Origin: JACMLD01 sp044223995
GTDB taxonomy: Bacteria > Bacteroidota > Bacteroidia > Chitinophagales > Chitinophagaceae
Reading direction: 5' to 3'
Assembly (NCBI GenBank): GCA_044223995.1
Contig: JBGALE010000004.1
Location: 248,001-312,000, forward strand
Length of the DNA stretch: 64,000 nt
In this document: one piece after another, positions 25,163 to 34,720 of the stretch
Numbering within the stretch: position 1 is the stretch's first letter
Layout: each line of letters opens with the position of its first letter
The notes under the pieces: generated by a model
Told to the model about the DNA's origin: nothing
The model's database searches: none
Seen by the model: the letters and a program-made list of their open reading frames with translations, nothing else
Made by a program: the position numbers and the translations under genes

Positions 25163-28100
25163 ATGCCGAATTTTTCCTGCGTACGCACTGTTGTAGTGAT
25201 CAGTACTTTTTTGAGCTGCTTAACACATGTAAACGCACAGACTTCTGTTCCGATCAAACCCAAGATCATTCGCGACTTGTCGGGCTATTGGGTGCATGGC
25301 GGCGGCGGAAACAACCCCTTCAACTGGTTCGATGGTTATGGTACTGTTGATCCTAAAAACGGTGTGACCACTTTTCCGTCTTCCAACCGTGCTGATACCA
25401 CACAAGCGCTTCCTTTCAGAAATTTTCCTGACTATTACCCGCGGGGCTTTAACCCCAGGGGCTATTTACAATACAACGGCAACCGCGGTTTAAGAATGGT
25501 GTTTGATTTGGCGGGTGATAAAGATGCCCTGAAGGATTTAAAATACTCCATTACCGATATCTATGCCTATGACAATACTTTTTACGCTGGTGATTCTATT
25601 TTCTTTTACAATTTCGATAATGTCCTTGCCATGCCGGTGGCTGAGCGATGGAAATATCTCGCAAGGCCTGATTCATTGTTAACACCTTTTGCTACACTGG
25701 TAACACAGGCATGGGCAGCAAACCCTGCGGGCAGTAAATGGATAAATGTTAACACGAACGACAGTATGCGATATATACTTGTTCGGGTGGTAACAAAAGA
25801 TCGGGGCAATTTTACTACTTACCCGCAATTTGGTGAACTGGTCATTTATGGTTCGCCTGCATTTTCAGGTTCGGTTAATCCAAGACCCACCACTTATTCC
25901 GGACCATTGCCTGCAAAAATACCGCTGAGCAAATTTGTGGGAACCAACCAGGGTTCATTCGCAGATACATCGCAGCTAATTTATGATGGCAATATCCGCG
26001 ATTATGAAGCAGTTCAGTATTACGATAACACTTCTTCGGACTATCCAAATAATACCTACAACTTTAACCCCTGGAGCTGGACCAATGCAGGTTTGCATTA
26101 TCCACAGGCTTTAAAAAACCAGGGAAGATTTTTATGGGCTTCTATCCGTGGTTGCAGTCACTATATGGTGAATGCAACCGGTGGAAACGGGGGGCAGGTG
26201 ATCAATACCAATCATCCGGGTGATGAACCGGAAAACCCTTTCAGTTATACGAGGAGTGGCGACTTTTTTTACAATTACGCTGCAAAGTATGGAAGCAATC
26301 CTGCTGCATCGGGAACGCGCTGGGTCAATGATGCCGGATTTCCCAATGGTTTGAATTATTATGATGCGGTAGAAAACGGCAATGAAGATGAATTTGTGGG
26401 TTTGAGCATACTTGGCTATATGATGAAGTCATTTGTTGATTATGATGGATGGGAAGGCCGCGTTGGAACGGGGCTTGGAATAAAAAATGCCGACCCGAAT
26501 TTTAAAATGGTGATGTCTGCTTCGGTATATATGGATAGCAACCGGGTAGATTGTTACGTATGGTTGTCAAAAATTTTGCGAACCGATGGAAAATTTCCAT
26601 TCTCAATAATAAATAACCACCACTACTCACGTACCTATGATAATAAGGTTGATTATAACCCAATGATAGAACAGCAGGTTGGTGAAAAAGGGGAGAGCCC
26701 GGAAAAAGACCTGATGTATGATAAGCTGAACAGTTACACAAACTTTTATTACAACATACTCGATGGAGATACCAGTGTGAAAGTATTTCTCACAGAATGG
26801 GGCTATGATAATTTCCCGGATGCGCCTCCGAGTGTGGCAGCGTTGAATTCGCTTTGGACGATTTCAGGTACACCATTGGTGCCTGGCTATGATAATTTGC
26901 AATCCAAGGCATTGATGATGCTCCGTGGCGAAACGATTATGGCAGCTACCGGTTTGCGCGGATACAATGAATTCATGTTTCACAATGCATATTATGGCCC
27001 GAATACCATTAATATGTTATTTGCCACGAGTGGAAGAACGACTGCCGATCCCATGGCTTCTGTCAAATTTCCCTGGTACTGGTACCGGGCTGGTTTGTAT
27101 ACCTACCTGAAAAATTATTACCCGGATGCTGTATTATCGAACAATGGTGACAATCTTTGGGTGATTCGCTGGAAAAATATGCAGAACCCTGATTCGGTAT
27201 GCTACCAGGTTTGGAAAGGATCTTATAATGGTTCTTCATTGCCCAACCAGTCGATATCAATTGGTGCAGTTGCAGGCAGCACGGCCTCGCAGGTAGAATT
27301 GTCCTTCACGCAGGCAACTGGTACTGTTACTACGGTACCGGCCGGTGGCGGTTACCTTACTATTAATGCATTGGAAAAGCCGTTGTTTTATTTTGTAAAA
27401 CAGGATACCGCTACTATTATTAACCAGTTGCCGGTTGCCAATGCCGGCCCGGATCAGAATTTACCAACTGTTACGGTAAGTACAGCCCTTGATGGCAGTG
27501 CGTCATCTGACCCTGATGGAACAATTGTTTCTTATAAGTGGGTAAAAATTTCCGGTGCGAACGGAGTTGTAATTACCAGCGATACTTCGGTATCGCCAAC
27601 ACTTACCGGTTTACTTCCCGGTGTATATGTTTTTGAATTATCGGTAACGGATGATAAAGGTGCGATTGCCCGCGATCAGGTAACAATAACGGTTATATTG
27701 CCACCCAATCAACCACCTGTTGCCAATGCAGGGGCAGATATTTCCATGACGCTGCCAACGAACGGTGCGTCGCTGGATGGAACAGGTTCAATGGATCCGG
27801 ATGGAAGTATTGTTACTTATTCCTGGACTAAACTCAGCGGACCTGCACAATATACACTTGTCAACCCAGGCGCTGCAGCAACCAGTCTTAATAATCTTGT
27901 ACAGGGTGTGTATTCATTTATACTAACGGTGACAGACAACCGGGGCGCTACGGCTGCTGATACGGTAGTTGTAACCGTAAACCCAGGTTTGCCGCCCCCC
28001 AATCAGCCACCGGTTGCCAACGCAGGGCCTGATATTTCAATTACACTTCCGGTTAATTCGGCAATACTGAATGGTTCTGGTTCTTCCGATCCGGATGGTG

Positions 28101-29122
28101 CTGTCGTTTCTTATGCCTGGACGAAAATCAGTGGCCCGGCACAATACCTGCTGGTGAATGCAGGCAATGCAGTTGCCAATGTGAGCAACCTCGTTGCCGG
28201 TGTTTATTCTTTCAGGTTGCAGGTTGTTGACAACAACGGTGCAGCTTCTGCAGACACAATGGTGATTACAGTAGGAAATGCCACGGCTGTCAACCAACCG
28301 CCGGTAGCCAATGCAGGCGCTGATAAGACGCTGAGCACACCAGGTAATGTAACATTAGATGGAACAGCCTCCTATGATCCCGATGGAAATATTGTACAGT
28401 ACTCGTGGGTACAAACCTCCGGTCAGGCGGGTGCAACAATTGTCAATTCAACAACAGCGCAGCCTACCATTACAGGGTTGCAGCAAGGTGTATATATATT
28501 CCAGTTAACTGTAACGGATAACAATGGCGCAACAGCTACAGCTACGGTGAAAATAACAGTTGGAACCGTAACCAATCAATTGCCCGTTGCCAAGGCAGGT
28601 AATGATATATCGATTTCCTATCCGAATGCAGCTGCCAGCCTTAATGGAAGTGCCTCATTCGACCCGGATGGAAGTATTGTCAGCTATTCATGGAAACAGG
28701 TTTCCGGTCCATCTGCTGCCAGCATTCTTCAGCCCAATTCATCTGTAACAAACATACAGCAATTGGTAGCGGGTGACTACCTGTTTGAGCTAACGGTAAC
28801 GGACAACAGCGGTGCTACTGCGAAAGATACAGTGAAAGTAAGTGTGGTGGTAGCTCTTCGTTTCACGGAAACGATTAAAGTGTATCCGAACCCCATAATA
28901 GGCAGTTCATTTACCATTGATGCATTGAATGAAACGAGGGGTAAAGTGAGAGTCGTTCTCTTTGATGCAGGCGGAAAGCTGATACTTGAAAATATGTATG
29001 ATAAGCAAAGCGACAGCTTTAGCCAGCAAATAACCGTTCCTGCATTATCAAGCGGTTTGTATGTACTGAATGTACAATTCTACCTGCAGGACAAACCGTT
29101 TGTGTTCAAACTCGTTAAATAA
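25163..29122 (+). CDS. Second secreted TIM-barrel glycosidase-like protein with five PKD-like repeats and T9SS sorting domain
   Basis: 1319 aa, paralog of the preceding gene but lacking its small N-terminal domain and Gly-rich linker: the hydrolase-like module starts right after the signal peptide (IKPKIIRDLSGYWVHGGGG at about residue 30). Putative catalytic residues are E408 in VENGNEDEF and E545 in VFLTEWGYDNF, the latter closer to the canonical TEWG of clan GH-A than in the first copy. Their spacing of 137 residues equals that of the paralog. Five PKD-like repeats (about 755-1230) with NQPPVANAGxDI linkers precede a T9SS type A tail (IKVYPNPIIGSSF to FVFKLVK). Probably a surface or secreted polysaccharide-active enzyme working with its neighbour. 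Confidence 0.75.
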   Translation: MPNFSCVRTVVVISTFLSCLTHVNAQTSVPIKPKIIRDLSGYWVHGGGGNNPFNWFDGYGTVDPKNGVTTFPSSNRADTTQALPFRNFPDYYPRGFNPRGYLQYNGNRGLRMVFDLAGDKDALKDLKYSITDIYAYDNTFYAGDSIFFYNFDNVLAMPVAERWKYLARPDSLLTPFATLVTQAWAANPAGSKWINVNTNDSMRYILVRVVTKDRGNFTTYPQFGELVIYGSPAFSGSVNPRPTTYSGPLPAKIPLSKFVGTNQGSFADTSQLIYDGNIRDYEAVQYYDNTSSDYPNNTYNFNPWSWTNAGLHYPQALKNQGRFLWASIRGCSHYMVNATGGNGGQVINTNHPGDEPENPFSYTRSGDFFYNYAAKYGSNPAASGTRWVNDAGFPNGLNYYDAVENGNEDEFVGLSILGYMMKSFVDYDGWEGRVGTGLGIKNADPNFKMVMSASVYMDSNRVDCYVWLSKILRTDGKFPFSIINNHHYSRTYDNKVDYNPMIEQQVGEKGESPEKDLMYDKLNSYTNFYYNILDGDTSVKVFLTEWGYDNFPDAPPSVAALNSLWTISGTPLVPGYDNLQSKALMMLRGETIMAATGLRGYNEFMFHNAYYGPNTINMLFATSGRTTADPMASVKFPWYWYRAGLYTYLKNYYPDAVLSNNGDNLWVIRWKNMQNPDSVCYQVWKGSYNGSSLPNQSISIGAVAGSTASQVELSFTQATGTVTTVPAGGGYLTINALEKPLFYFVKQDTATIINQLPVANAGPDQNLPTVTVSTALDGSASSDPDGTIVSYKWVKISGANGVVITSDTSVSPTLTGLLPGVYVFELSVTDDKGAIARDQVTITVILPPNQPPVANAGADISMTLPTNGASLDGTGSMDPDGSIVTYSWTKLSGPAQYTLVNPGAAATSLNNLVQGVYSFILTVTDNRGATAADTVVVTVNPGLPPPNQPPVANAGPDISITLPVNSAILNGSGSSDPDGAVVSYAWTKISGPAQYLLVNAGNAVANVSNLVAGVYSFRLQVVDNNGAASADTMVITVGNATAVNQPPVANAGADKTLSTPGNVTLDGTASYDPDGNIVQYSWVQTSGQAGATIVNSTTAQPTITGLQQGVYIFQLTVTDNNGATATATVKITVGTVTNQLPVAKAGNDISISYPNAAASLNGSASFDPDGSIVSYSWKQVSGPSAASILQPNSSVTNIQQLVAGDYLFELTVTDNSGATAKDTVKVSVVVALRFTETIKVYPNPIIGSSFTIDALNETRGKVRVVLFDAGGKLILENMYDKQSDSFSQQITVPALSSGLYVLNVQFYLQDKPFVFKLVK

Positions 29123-29150
29123 GAAAGTTTAGTTCCTGTATTTATACAAG

Positions 29151-29179
29151 AATCCCCGCTGTATGGCGGGGATTTTATT
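29151..29179 (+). terminator. Terminator between the second giant gene and the FKBP gene
   Basis: AATCCCCGC pairs with GCGGGGATT around a TGTATG loop, followed by TTATTTT. It sits between converging genes. Confidence 0.8.
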
Positions 29180-29200
29180 TTACTACATCGTATTGACTCG

Positions 29201-29938
29201 TTATTGTTTCACGATATCCAGTAATTCTACCTCAAAGATTAATGTTGAGCCCGGTGTAATGTTTGGCCCCATTTGGTTATCGCCATACGCCAGTGCAGGC
29301 GGGATAAATAATCTCCATTTACTTCCCACCGGCATCAGTTGCAAAGCTTCTGTCCAACCCTGGATAACGCGGCCCAGGTTAAACTCTACGGGCTGACCAC
29401 TGGTAACAGAACTTTCAAACACGGTTCCGTTTATCAGTGAACCGGTATAATGACATCTTACATTGTCAGTAGTTTTCGGTTTTGGCCCATCGCCCTGTTT
29501 GATGATTTCATATTGCAGCCCGCTTGCAGTAGTTACAATTCCCGGCTTTGCCTTATTGGCTGCCATGAATTCTTCTCCCGCTTTGTGATTGATTTCAATA
29601 ATACCTGCATTGGCCTTTCGCTGTGCTGCAGCTTTTTCTGCCTGTTTCGCCTGCAGGAATCCGTTGATGCAATTTCCCATCTGCTCTTCATTCATTAATG
29701 GCTTTCCATTGTTCATCACATCATTGATGGCCTTGTTGATGTAGACGGTATTGATTTTTGTTATGCCCTGCTGTTTGTAAAAACTGGCCAAACTCATCCC
29801 GAACGCATAACTCAGGGAATCGGTTTGGTTTTTCAGCGGATTGGCAGAAACGGGCACAGGTTTTTTAACCGGCTTCTTTTGTGCAGAAGCCAACACCACT
29901 ACCAGCAAAAACAAAATCGTACTAAGAGGTTTTTTCAT
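29201..29938 (-). CDS. FKBP-type peptidyl-prolyl cis-trans isomerase
   Basis: 245 aa with signal peptide (MKKPLSTILFLLVVVLASAQ). Residues about 38-115 form the helical FKBP_N dimerisation domain (DSLSYAFGMSLASFYKQQGI). The C-terminal FKBP domain (about 135-245) shows YEIIKQGDGPKP, VRCHYTGSLINGTVFESS, VIQGWTEALQLMPVGSKW and IPPALAYGD, with the usual active-site aromatic residues. This FkpA/Mip-like layout is typical of periplasmic folding helpers. Monocistronic; it converges with the giant gene. Confidence 0.93.
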   Translation of the reverse strand: MKKPLSTILFLLVVVLASAQKKPVKKPVPVSANPLKNQTDSLSYAFGMSLASFYKQQGITKINTVYINKAINDVMNNGKPLMNEEQMGNCINGFLQAKQAEKAAAQRKANAGIIEINHKAGEEFMAANKAKPGIVTTASGLQYEIIKQGDGPKPKTTDNVRCHYTGSLINGTVFESSVTSGQPVEFNLGRVIQGWTEALQLMPVGSKWRLFIPPALAYGDNQMGPNITPGSTLIFEVELLDIVKQ

Positions 29939-30061
29939 GAAAAATTAATTTCGGCGAAATTATTACAAATAATCAAGCCCGTCCAGTTGTTTTGCTGTTT
30001 TTTTAACAGGTTCCGGACTAACAGAGCTGGCATGTACGCCAATTCTTATTTAATTTGCCCT

Positions 30062-30502
30062 ATGAATAATTTTATATGCCCGGTAGAAGTACGCTGGGCC
30101 GACCTTGATCCCAATTTTCACCTGCGCCACTCTGTTTACTACGATTACGGCGCTTATTGCCGGATTCAGTTCCTCTCCGCCAACCATATCACGGCACAGT
30201 TTATGCACCAGCACCAGTTCGGCCCCATTATTTTTCGCGAGGAATGTATATTTAAAAAGGAGATAAGACTGGAAGATAAAGTGACGATAGATGTTTGCCT
30301 GACAAAAGGCAACCGCAATTTTTCACGCTGGTCGATGCGGCACCAGATTTTTAAAAACAATGAAACATTGGCTGCCATTATTACGTTAGATGGGGCGTGG
30401 CTGGATGTGCAGAAGAGAAAACTCACCGTGCCGCCGGAAGAAGTGATTACATCCTTTGACCATGCGCCAAAGTCAGATACATTTGAATGGCTGGAAAAAT
30501 AA
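30062..30502 (+). CDS. Acyl-CoA thioesterase-like protein (hotdog fold, 4HBT family)
   Basis: 146 aa from the ATG at 30062; the longer frame runs back into the FKBP promoter region. It begins FICPVEVRWADLDPNFHLRH, the 4HBT signature with the catalytic Asp in RWADLD, and continues YYDYGAYCRIQFL and IFREECIFKKEIRLEDKV, as in YbgC/FadM-type thioesterases. It likely hydrolyses acyl- or hydroxyacyl-CoA in the cytoplasm; the exact substrate is unknown. It precedes the DUF4197 gene by 27 bases. Confidence 0.88.
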   Translation: MNNFICPVEVRWADLDPNFHLRHSVYYDYGAYCRIQFLSANHITAQFMHQHQFGPIIFREECIFKKEIRLEDKVTIDVCLTKGNRNFSRWSMRHQIFKNNETLAAIITLDGAWLDVQKRKLTVPPEEVITSFDHAPKSDTFEWLEK

Positions 30503-30529
30503 ATGTTCATCATTAAAATTTGATATACT

Positions 30530-31282
30530 ATGAAGCAAATCACTTCTACATGTTTGATGTTGTTCGTCGTACTCGTGTCGTTTGCACAGCAGGATTCGGC
30601 TAAGAAAAAGAATTCACTGTTTGGAAAAGTAACCGGTGTTATCAATTCAGTGAAGGGCGGTTCCGGTTCATCACTGTCTACAGATGAAATTGTTTCCGGT
30701 TTAAAGGAAGCATTGAGTGTAGGCACCAACAACAGTACCGGGAAGTTGTCGGCAGCAGATGGTTTCTTTAAAGATGCCGCTGTGAAATTGTTAATGCCTG
30801 AAGAAGCGCAGAAAGTGGAGAAAACCCTGCGGAGCATTGGTGCAGGTAAGTTGGTGGATGATGCCATATTAAGCCTCAACCGTGCAGCAGAAGATGCATC
30901 AAAATCTGCGGCGCCGATTTTTCTGAATGCTATCAAGAAAATGAGTATACAGGATGCATTGGGTATTTTGAAAGGTACTGATACCGCTGCCACTTCTTAC
31001 CTCAGGAAAGCGACCACCAGCGAATTAACGGCAGCATTTAAACCAATCATTGATGCATCGCTTGAAAAAGTGAATGCTACGAAATACTGGGCGGCTGTAT
31101 TCGACAAATACAATAAATTACCGACGACATTCAAAAAAGTGGATACCGACTTATCGTCTTATACCACCAGTAAAGCCCTGAATGGCATATTTTATTATGT
31201 AGCCAGCGAGGAAAAGAAAATACGCACCAACCCCGCAGCAAGGGTCACGGATATTCTTAAAAAAGTTTTCGGAAGCAAATAA
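30530..31282 (+). CDS. DUF4197-domain secreted protein
   Basis: 250 aa with signal peptide (MKQITSTCLMLFVVLVSFAQQD). The mature part follows the DUF4197 pattern: STDEIVSGLKEALSVGTNNS, DAAVKLLMPEEAQKVEKTLR, then SIQDALGILKGTDTAATSYL and LTAAFKPIIDASLEKVNATK. It is a helical periplasmic protein family of unknown function. Same strand and close to the thioesterase, perhaps one transcript; a strong bidirectional terminator follows at 31286. Confidence 0.88.
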   Translation: MKQITSTCLMLFVVLVSFAQQDSAKKKNSLFGKVTGVINSVKGGSGSSLSTDEIVSGLKEALSVGTNNSTGKLSAADGFFKDAAVKLLMPEEAQKVEKTLRSIGAGKLVDDAILSLNRAAEDASKSAAPIFLNAIKKMSIQDALGILKGTDTAATSYLRKATTSELTAAFKPIIDASLEKVNATKYWAAVFDKYNKLPTTFKKVDTDLSSYTTSKALNGIFYYVASEEKKIRTNPAARVTDILKKVFGSK

Positions 31283-31285
31283 GTA

Positions 31286-31317
31286 AAAGCCCGGTTATCC
31301 CGGGCTTTCTTTTTTTA
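31286..31317 (+). terminator. Terminator after the DUF4197 gene
   Basis: AAAGCCCGG (31286-31294) pairs with CCGGGCTTT (31300-31308) and is followed by seven T residues. It abuts the stop codon of the converging gene at 31315. Confidence 0.85.
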
Positions 31318-32217
31318 CTGCAACTGGCGAATCATCTTTACCGCATTTTCATTGGTGGAATCGAGTGAAAGCACTTTTGTATAATATTTTTTCGCTTCTT
31401 CCTTATTCCCCTGTTTTGCATAAAATTCTCCCAGGCTGTCAAACACATTGGCAACTGTGGGATACAATACTGCATTAACCAGGAAAGCTGTTAGTGCTTT
31501 GTCTTTTTCACCAGCGGCCAGCCAGGTATAACCAAGTGCATTCAATTCTGAACTGCTTTCTGTTTTCCCTTTCAATAAATCCGCCAGTGTTGATATATTG
31601 GCTGATGTATTGGCAGGATGACTGTTGTTTAGCTGCTGTATCAGCAAGGCGGCTGCCTTATAAGAGGGCAGGTATGACTGTTTGGTTAGAATAGCCAGCA
31701 AGTCTTTTTCCAGCGACATGACAGGATATTCGACGATGCGGTTTATCTCTACCCTGTCTTCATACACGATCAAATCGGGCACGCGAAATATATTTTTCCC
31801 TTTTTCCTCATGACCCGGACTTTGCTTGTAAGTGCTGTCGTGATCATCTACCATGATAATGACAATATTTGCAGGCGGTACGCCACAATTTTCCAGCAAT
31901 TTTATCATCCTTGGAATTTCGCGCCGGCTATCGCCACACCAGGTGCCCATAAAAAGTTCGAACTTTTTATTTTTCAGCAGCGGCGCGATTTGATGTGCAG
32001 TAACGGTGTCAGTGATATAGTCATTGTAATTTTTTTCGAACCATTCTCTATAAGGCATTTGCATTAAATCTTCTTTTGGGTGTTTGCCCAGCAACATGGG
32101 TTGACCATTTACATCAGTGTAAGTTGGTTTGTCGTGGTTGCCTTGTTGTGCCAGTATTTTCTGCTGACTAAATACCAATAGTAATATTATTCCTGCTATA
32201 AGCATGATACTTTTCAT
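31315..32217 (-). CDS. Thioredoxin-fold protein with C-terminal TPR repeats
   Basis: 300 aa with signal peptide (MKSIMLIAGIILLLVFSQQK to AQQG). Residues about 60-185 are thioredoxin-like with FELFMGTWCGDSRREIPRM: the active-site position is W93-C94-G95-D96-S97, so only the first Cys of the usual CxxC is present. VPDLIVYEDRVEINRIVEYP supplies the cis-Pro region. The last about 80 residues contain tetratricopeptide-like repeats (LNALGYTWLAAGEKDKALTA and FDSLGEFYAKQGNKEEAKKY). Probably a periplasmic protein; with a single Cys it is unlikely to be a classical disulfide reductase. Confidence 0.8.
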   Translation of the reverse strand: MKSIMLIAGIILLLVFSQQKILAQQGNHDKPTYTDVNGQPMLLGKHPKEDLMQMPYREWFEKNYNDYITDTVTAHQIAPLLKNKKFELFMGTWCGDSRREIPRMIKLLENCGVPPANIVIIMVDDHDSTYKQSPGHEEKGKNIFRVPDLIVYEDRVEINRIVEYPVMSLEKDLLAILTKQSYLPSYKAAALLIQQLNNSHPANTSANISTLADLLKGKTESSSELNALGYTWLAAGEKDKALTAFLVNAVLYPTVANVFDSLGEFYAKQGNKEEAKKYYTKVLSLDSTNENAVKMIRQLQ

Positions 32218-32307
32218 AATACAATTTTAGTATTGAATAAATGCATGGAACCCGCACCATCAGGCTGATTGTACAGGTAAATAAATAAATTTCGTTATGG
32301 AGAAGTC

Positions 32308-32703
32308 TCAGGCAGGAGGGTGAAATACTGCGTCGCTGTAGGTATGGTACAAAGGATCGGTGTAATGACCGAAGAAAGGTTTTGACAATCTGTATGCGTG
32401 AGGAGTAATTACGGCAACGCATTTTATTTCGAACAATTCATCGAACCTTGGAAGGGGAGAACTGTTATAAGGCTGCTGGTTCTTTGCTTCGTCATCGGTG
32501 TAACCTGATAAATGTTTTTCGCAATCGCAATTGATGGTACTGGTTTGCTGAAAATAGATAATGGTACAGAGGCAAAAATTAATCACCTTTCCAAATTGAG
32601 AAAGGAAAAAGATGGTAACCGCAAATATGGCGAGGTATTTTTTCAAGGCGATTCTTACATAAAAGTATAAAATATTTATTATCATTTTGCAGGTTACCGG
32701 CAT
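32308..32703 (-). CDS. Small hypothetical protein
   Basis: 131 aa if started at 32703, or 125 aa from the next ATG at 32685. One hydrophobic segment lies near residues 20-50 (KKYLAIFAVTIFFLSQFGKV), followed by a polar Cys-containing tail (STINCDCEKHLSGYTDDEAK) and an aromatic-rich C-terminus (FFGHYTDPLYHTYSD). Looks like a membrane-anchored or secreted small protein. No family recognised; it is kept because the composition is protein-like and it fills its own gap between a minus-strand and a divergent plus-strand gene. Confidence 0.5.
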   Translation of the reverse strand: MPVTCKMIINILYFYVRIALKKYLAIFAVTIFFLSQFGKVINFCLCTIIYFQQTSTINCDCEKHLSGYTDDEAKNQQPYNSSPLPRFDELFEIKCVAVITPHAYRLSKPFFGHYTDPLYHTYSDAVFHPPA

Positions 32704-32727
32704 TTAAGCAGCTTTGCATCTCCAATC

Positions 32728-33990
32728 ATGATAACAAAAACCTATCAAACTTATCTCAATGCGTACCGGGGATTGTCTTCTTCCACCTGGTTGTTGTCGC
32801 TGGTAATGCTCATCAACCGCAGTGGTACGATGGTGGTTCCGTTTATGAGTTTGTACCTGACCAGCCCTGCCATGGGTTATAGTGTGGGGCAGGCAGGATT
32901 TGTTTTTGGTATGTTTGGGGCTGGCGCATTTACCGGTGCTTATTTTGGCGGAAGACTTACTGACAAAATCGGTTTTTACCCTGTACAATTGATCACGCTG
33001 GCGGGTGGCGGTATTATGTTTATGGTACTGGGACAGATGAAAACCTATTCGCTGATTTGCATTTTCACCTTCCTGCTCAGTTTTATCAATGAAGCATTTC
33101 GCCCGGCGAATTCAACTGCTATTGCATTTTACAGTAAGGAAGAAAACAGGACAAGATCATATTCACTCAACCGCTTATCCATCAATCTTGGCTGGGCCAT
33201 CGGCAGTGCGATTGGTGGTGTGCTGGCCAGTATAAATTATCATTTATTGTTTTGGGTGGATGGACTGACCAATATCATTGCAGCTTTTTTGATGTGGCGA
33301 TTTTTAAAACCTGTCAATTATAAGCCCACAAAACAATCGCACCACGATAATGCCAACCGGAAACATTCTGCTTACCGCGATACCAACTACCTTGTGTTTA
33401 TAGTGTTGGTTACTTTATTTGCGTCCTGTTTCTTTCAGTTGTTCACCAACCTGTCGGTGTATTATAAACTTACACTTGGTTTCACTGAAAGATTTATCGG
33501 GCTGCTGATGGCTGCCAACGGGGTATTGATCGTTGCCATTGAAATGGTACTTATTTACAAACTGGAAGGCAGGCGCAACAATTTGTTTTATATTTTTATT
33601 GGCATTTCGCTGATTGCATTTGCATATTGCATGCTCAATGTTTTTTCTGTCGGACATTTGATAGCATTGGCACTGACGGTTGTTATAACTTTTGGTGAAA
33701 TTATGTCCATGCCGTTTATGAACAGTTACTGGATTGCCAGGGCGGGGAGCCATAACAGGGGGCAGTATGCAGCATTGTATACCATGGCATGGTCAGCAGC
33801 ACAAACATTTGGCCCAATGAGTGGCGCGCAGATTGCGGAACATGCAGGTTTCAAAACCCTGTGGTGGTGTGTGGGTGGCCTGGGATTTTTAACTGCACTG
33901 GCATTTCTGCAACTGAACAGAAGGGCTGCACGCAACACTATTACTTCGGAAGAAACTGTGCGGGAAGAGCCCATTGAATTTGTTCAATAA
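32728..33990 (+). CDS. MFS transporter (multidrug-efflux type)
   Basis: 420 aa with about twelve hydrophobic segments. Motif A appears as GGRLTDKIGFYPVQ between helices 2 and 3, after VVPFMSLYLTSPAMGYSVGQ. Other landmarks are FRPANSTAIAFYSKEENRTR and LNRLSINLGWAIGSAIGGV, both typical of MdtH/DHA1-like drug-proton antiporters. The substrate is unknown. The cytoplasmic linker around residues 190-215 is His/Asn-rich. Monocistronic. A weak GC-rich hairpin follows the stop near 33996. Confidence 0.88.
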   Translation: MITKTYQTYLNAYRGLSSSTWLLSLVMLINRSGTMVVPFMSLYLTSPAMGYSVGQAGFVFGMFGAGAFTGAYFGGRLTDKIGFYPVQLITLAGGGIMFMVLGQMKTYSLICIFTFLLSFINEAFRPANSTAIAFYSKEENRTRSYSLNRLSINLGWAIGSAIGGVLASINYHLLFWVDGLTNIIAAFLMWRFLKPVNYKPTKQSHHDNANRKHSAYRDTNYLVFIVLVTLFASCFFQLFTNLSVYYKLTLGFTERFIGLLMAANGVLIVAIEMVLIYKLEGRRNNLFYIFIGISLIAFAYCMLNVFSVGHLIALALTVVITFGEIMSMPFMNSYWIARAGSHNRGQYAALYTMAWSAAQTFGPMSGAQIAEHAGFKTLWWCVGGLGFLTALAFLQLNRRAARNTITSEETVREEPIEFVQ

Positions 33991-34036
33991 AAAAGGCAGC
34001 CAATGGCCGCCCTCTTTCACTCCCGTATTAATAAAT

Positions 34037-34597
34037 TTATTTTACACCAAGCGCTTTGTTGATAGGCGCACGGTCGATGTATTGTATCACCAGGTCTATT
34101 TTATCAGTGGCATCGAAATGATAGTCGGTATGCGTCCAAAACATCAGTTTGGCGCCATTCTTATATTTTACATTTACCTGGTACCAGCTCAGTAACCAGT
34201 TGCCGGGAATATCGGGCCCTTTTTGGGGTGTATTGATCTTTATCGGCAGCCAGATATCATTCATGAAACTGATGGAGTCAATCACCTTTGTACGGCGATC
34301 CTTCCAATAAGCACCAATGGCAGCTTTTCCCGCAAGGCTGTCGCCCGAAGACCAGCGATACATGGCTTTGTCAGCAAAGTTACCTATCCAGCCATCCATA
34401 TCTCCTGATGACATTTGTGCAATAGCCTTCTTGCCCATCTCAGCATATTTTGGATCGGCAAATTCAGATTGGGGTGTTTTTGTTTCTTTTGTTGCAACTG
34501 TTGTATCTCCGGTTGCATTTGGCTTTTCAGCCGGTTGATTGTTGTTACAGGAAAAAAGCAGCGTACATCCTGCGACAATAGCAAGCGATAATCTCAT
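34037..34597 (-). CDS. NTF2-like (SnoaL-type) lipoprotein
   Basis: 186 aa. MRLSLAIVAGCTLLFSC is a lipoprotein signal with the lipobox Cys at residue 17, followed by an Asn/Thr-rich spacer. From about residue 50 an NTF2-like cone fold is suggested by MGKKAIAQMSSGDMDGWIGN, FADKAMYRWSSGDSLAGKAA and IGAYWKDRRTKVIDSISFMN. Such domains bind small ligands or act as enzymes; no catalytic residue can be assigned. Probably periplasmic and anchored to a membrane. Confidence 0.82.
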   Translation of the reverse strand: MRLSLAIVAGCTLLFSCNNNQPAEKPNATGDTTVATKETKTPQSEFADPKYAEMGKKAIAQMSSGDMDGWIGNFADKAMYRWSSGDSLAGKAAIGAYWKDRRTKVIDSISFMNDIWLPIKINTPQKGPDIPGNWLLSWYQVNVKYKNGAKLMFWTHTDYHFDATDKIDLVIQYIDRAPINKALGVK

Positions 34598-34720
34598 AAA
34601 AAAGCATGTTTAGTTGGGTTAAAAAAAGAAAAACCGGGGAGTGCGGTATGTTTTGGTGGGGTAGATTGTAGCTGTTAAGCTAGACATTCTCTTTGTAAAC
34701 GCAAAATTTCTTTAAAAAAC

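Noticed and set aside
30166..30993. 275-codon minus-strand frame
   Set aside because: Antisense to the well-supported thioesterase and DUF4197 genes; Ser/Ala/Asn-rich shadow composition.
33994..34018. GC-rich hairpin after the MFS gene considered as a terminator
   Set aside because: Stem is interrupted (GGC-A-GCC/GGC-C-GCC) and lacks a proper T run; too weak to call.
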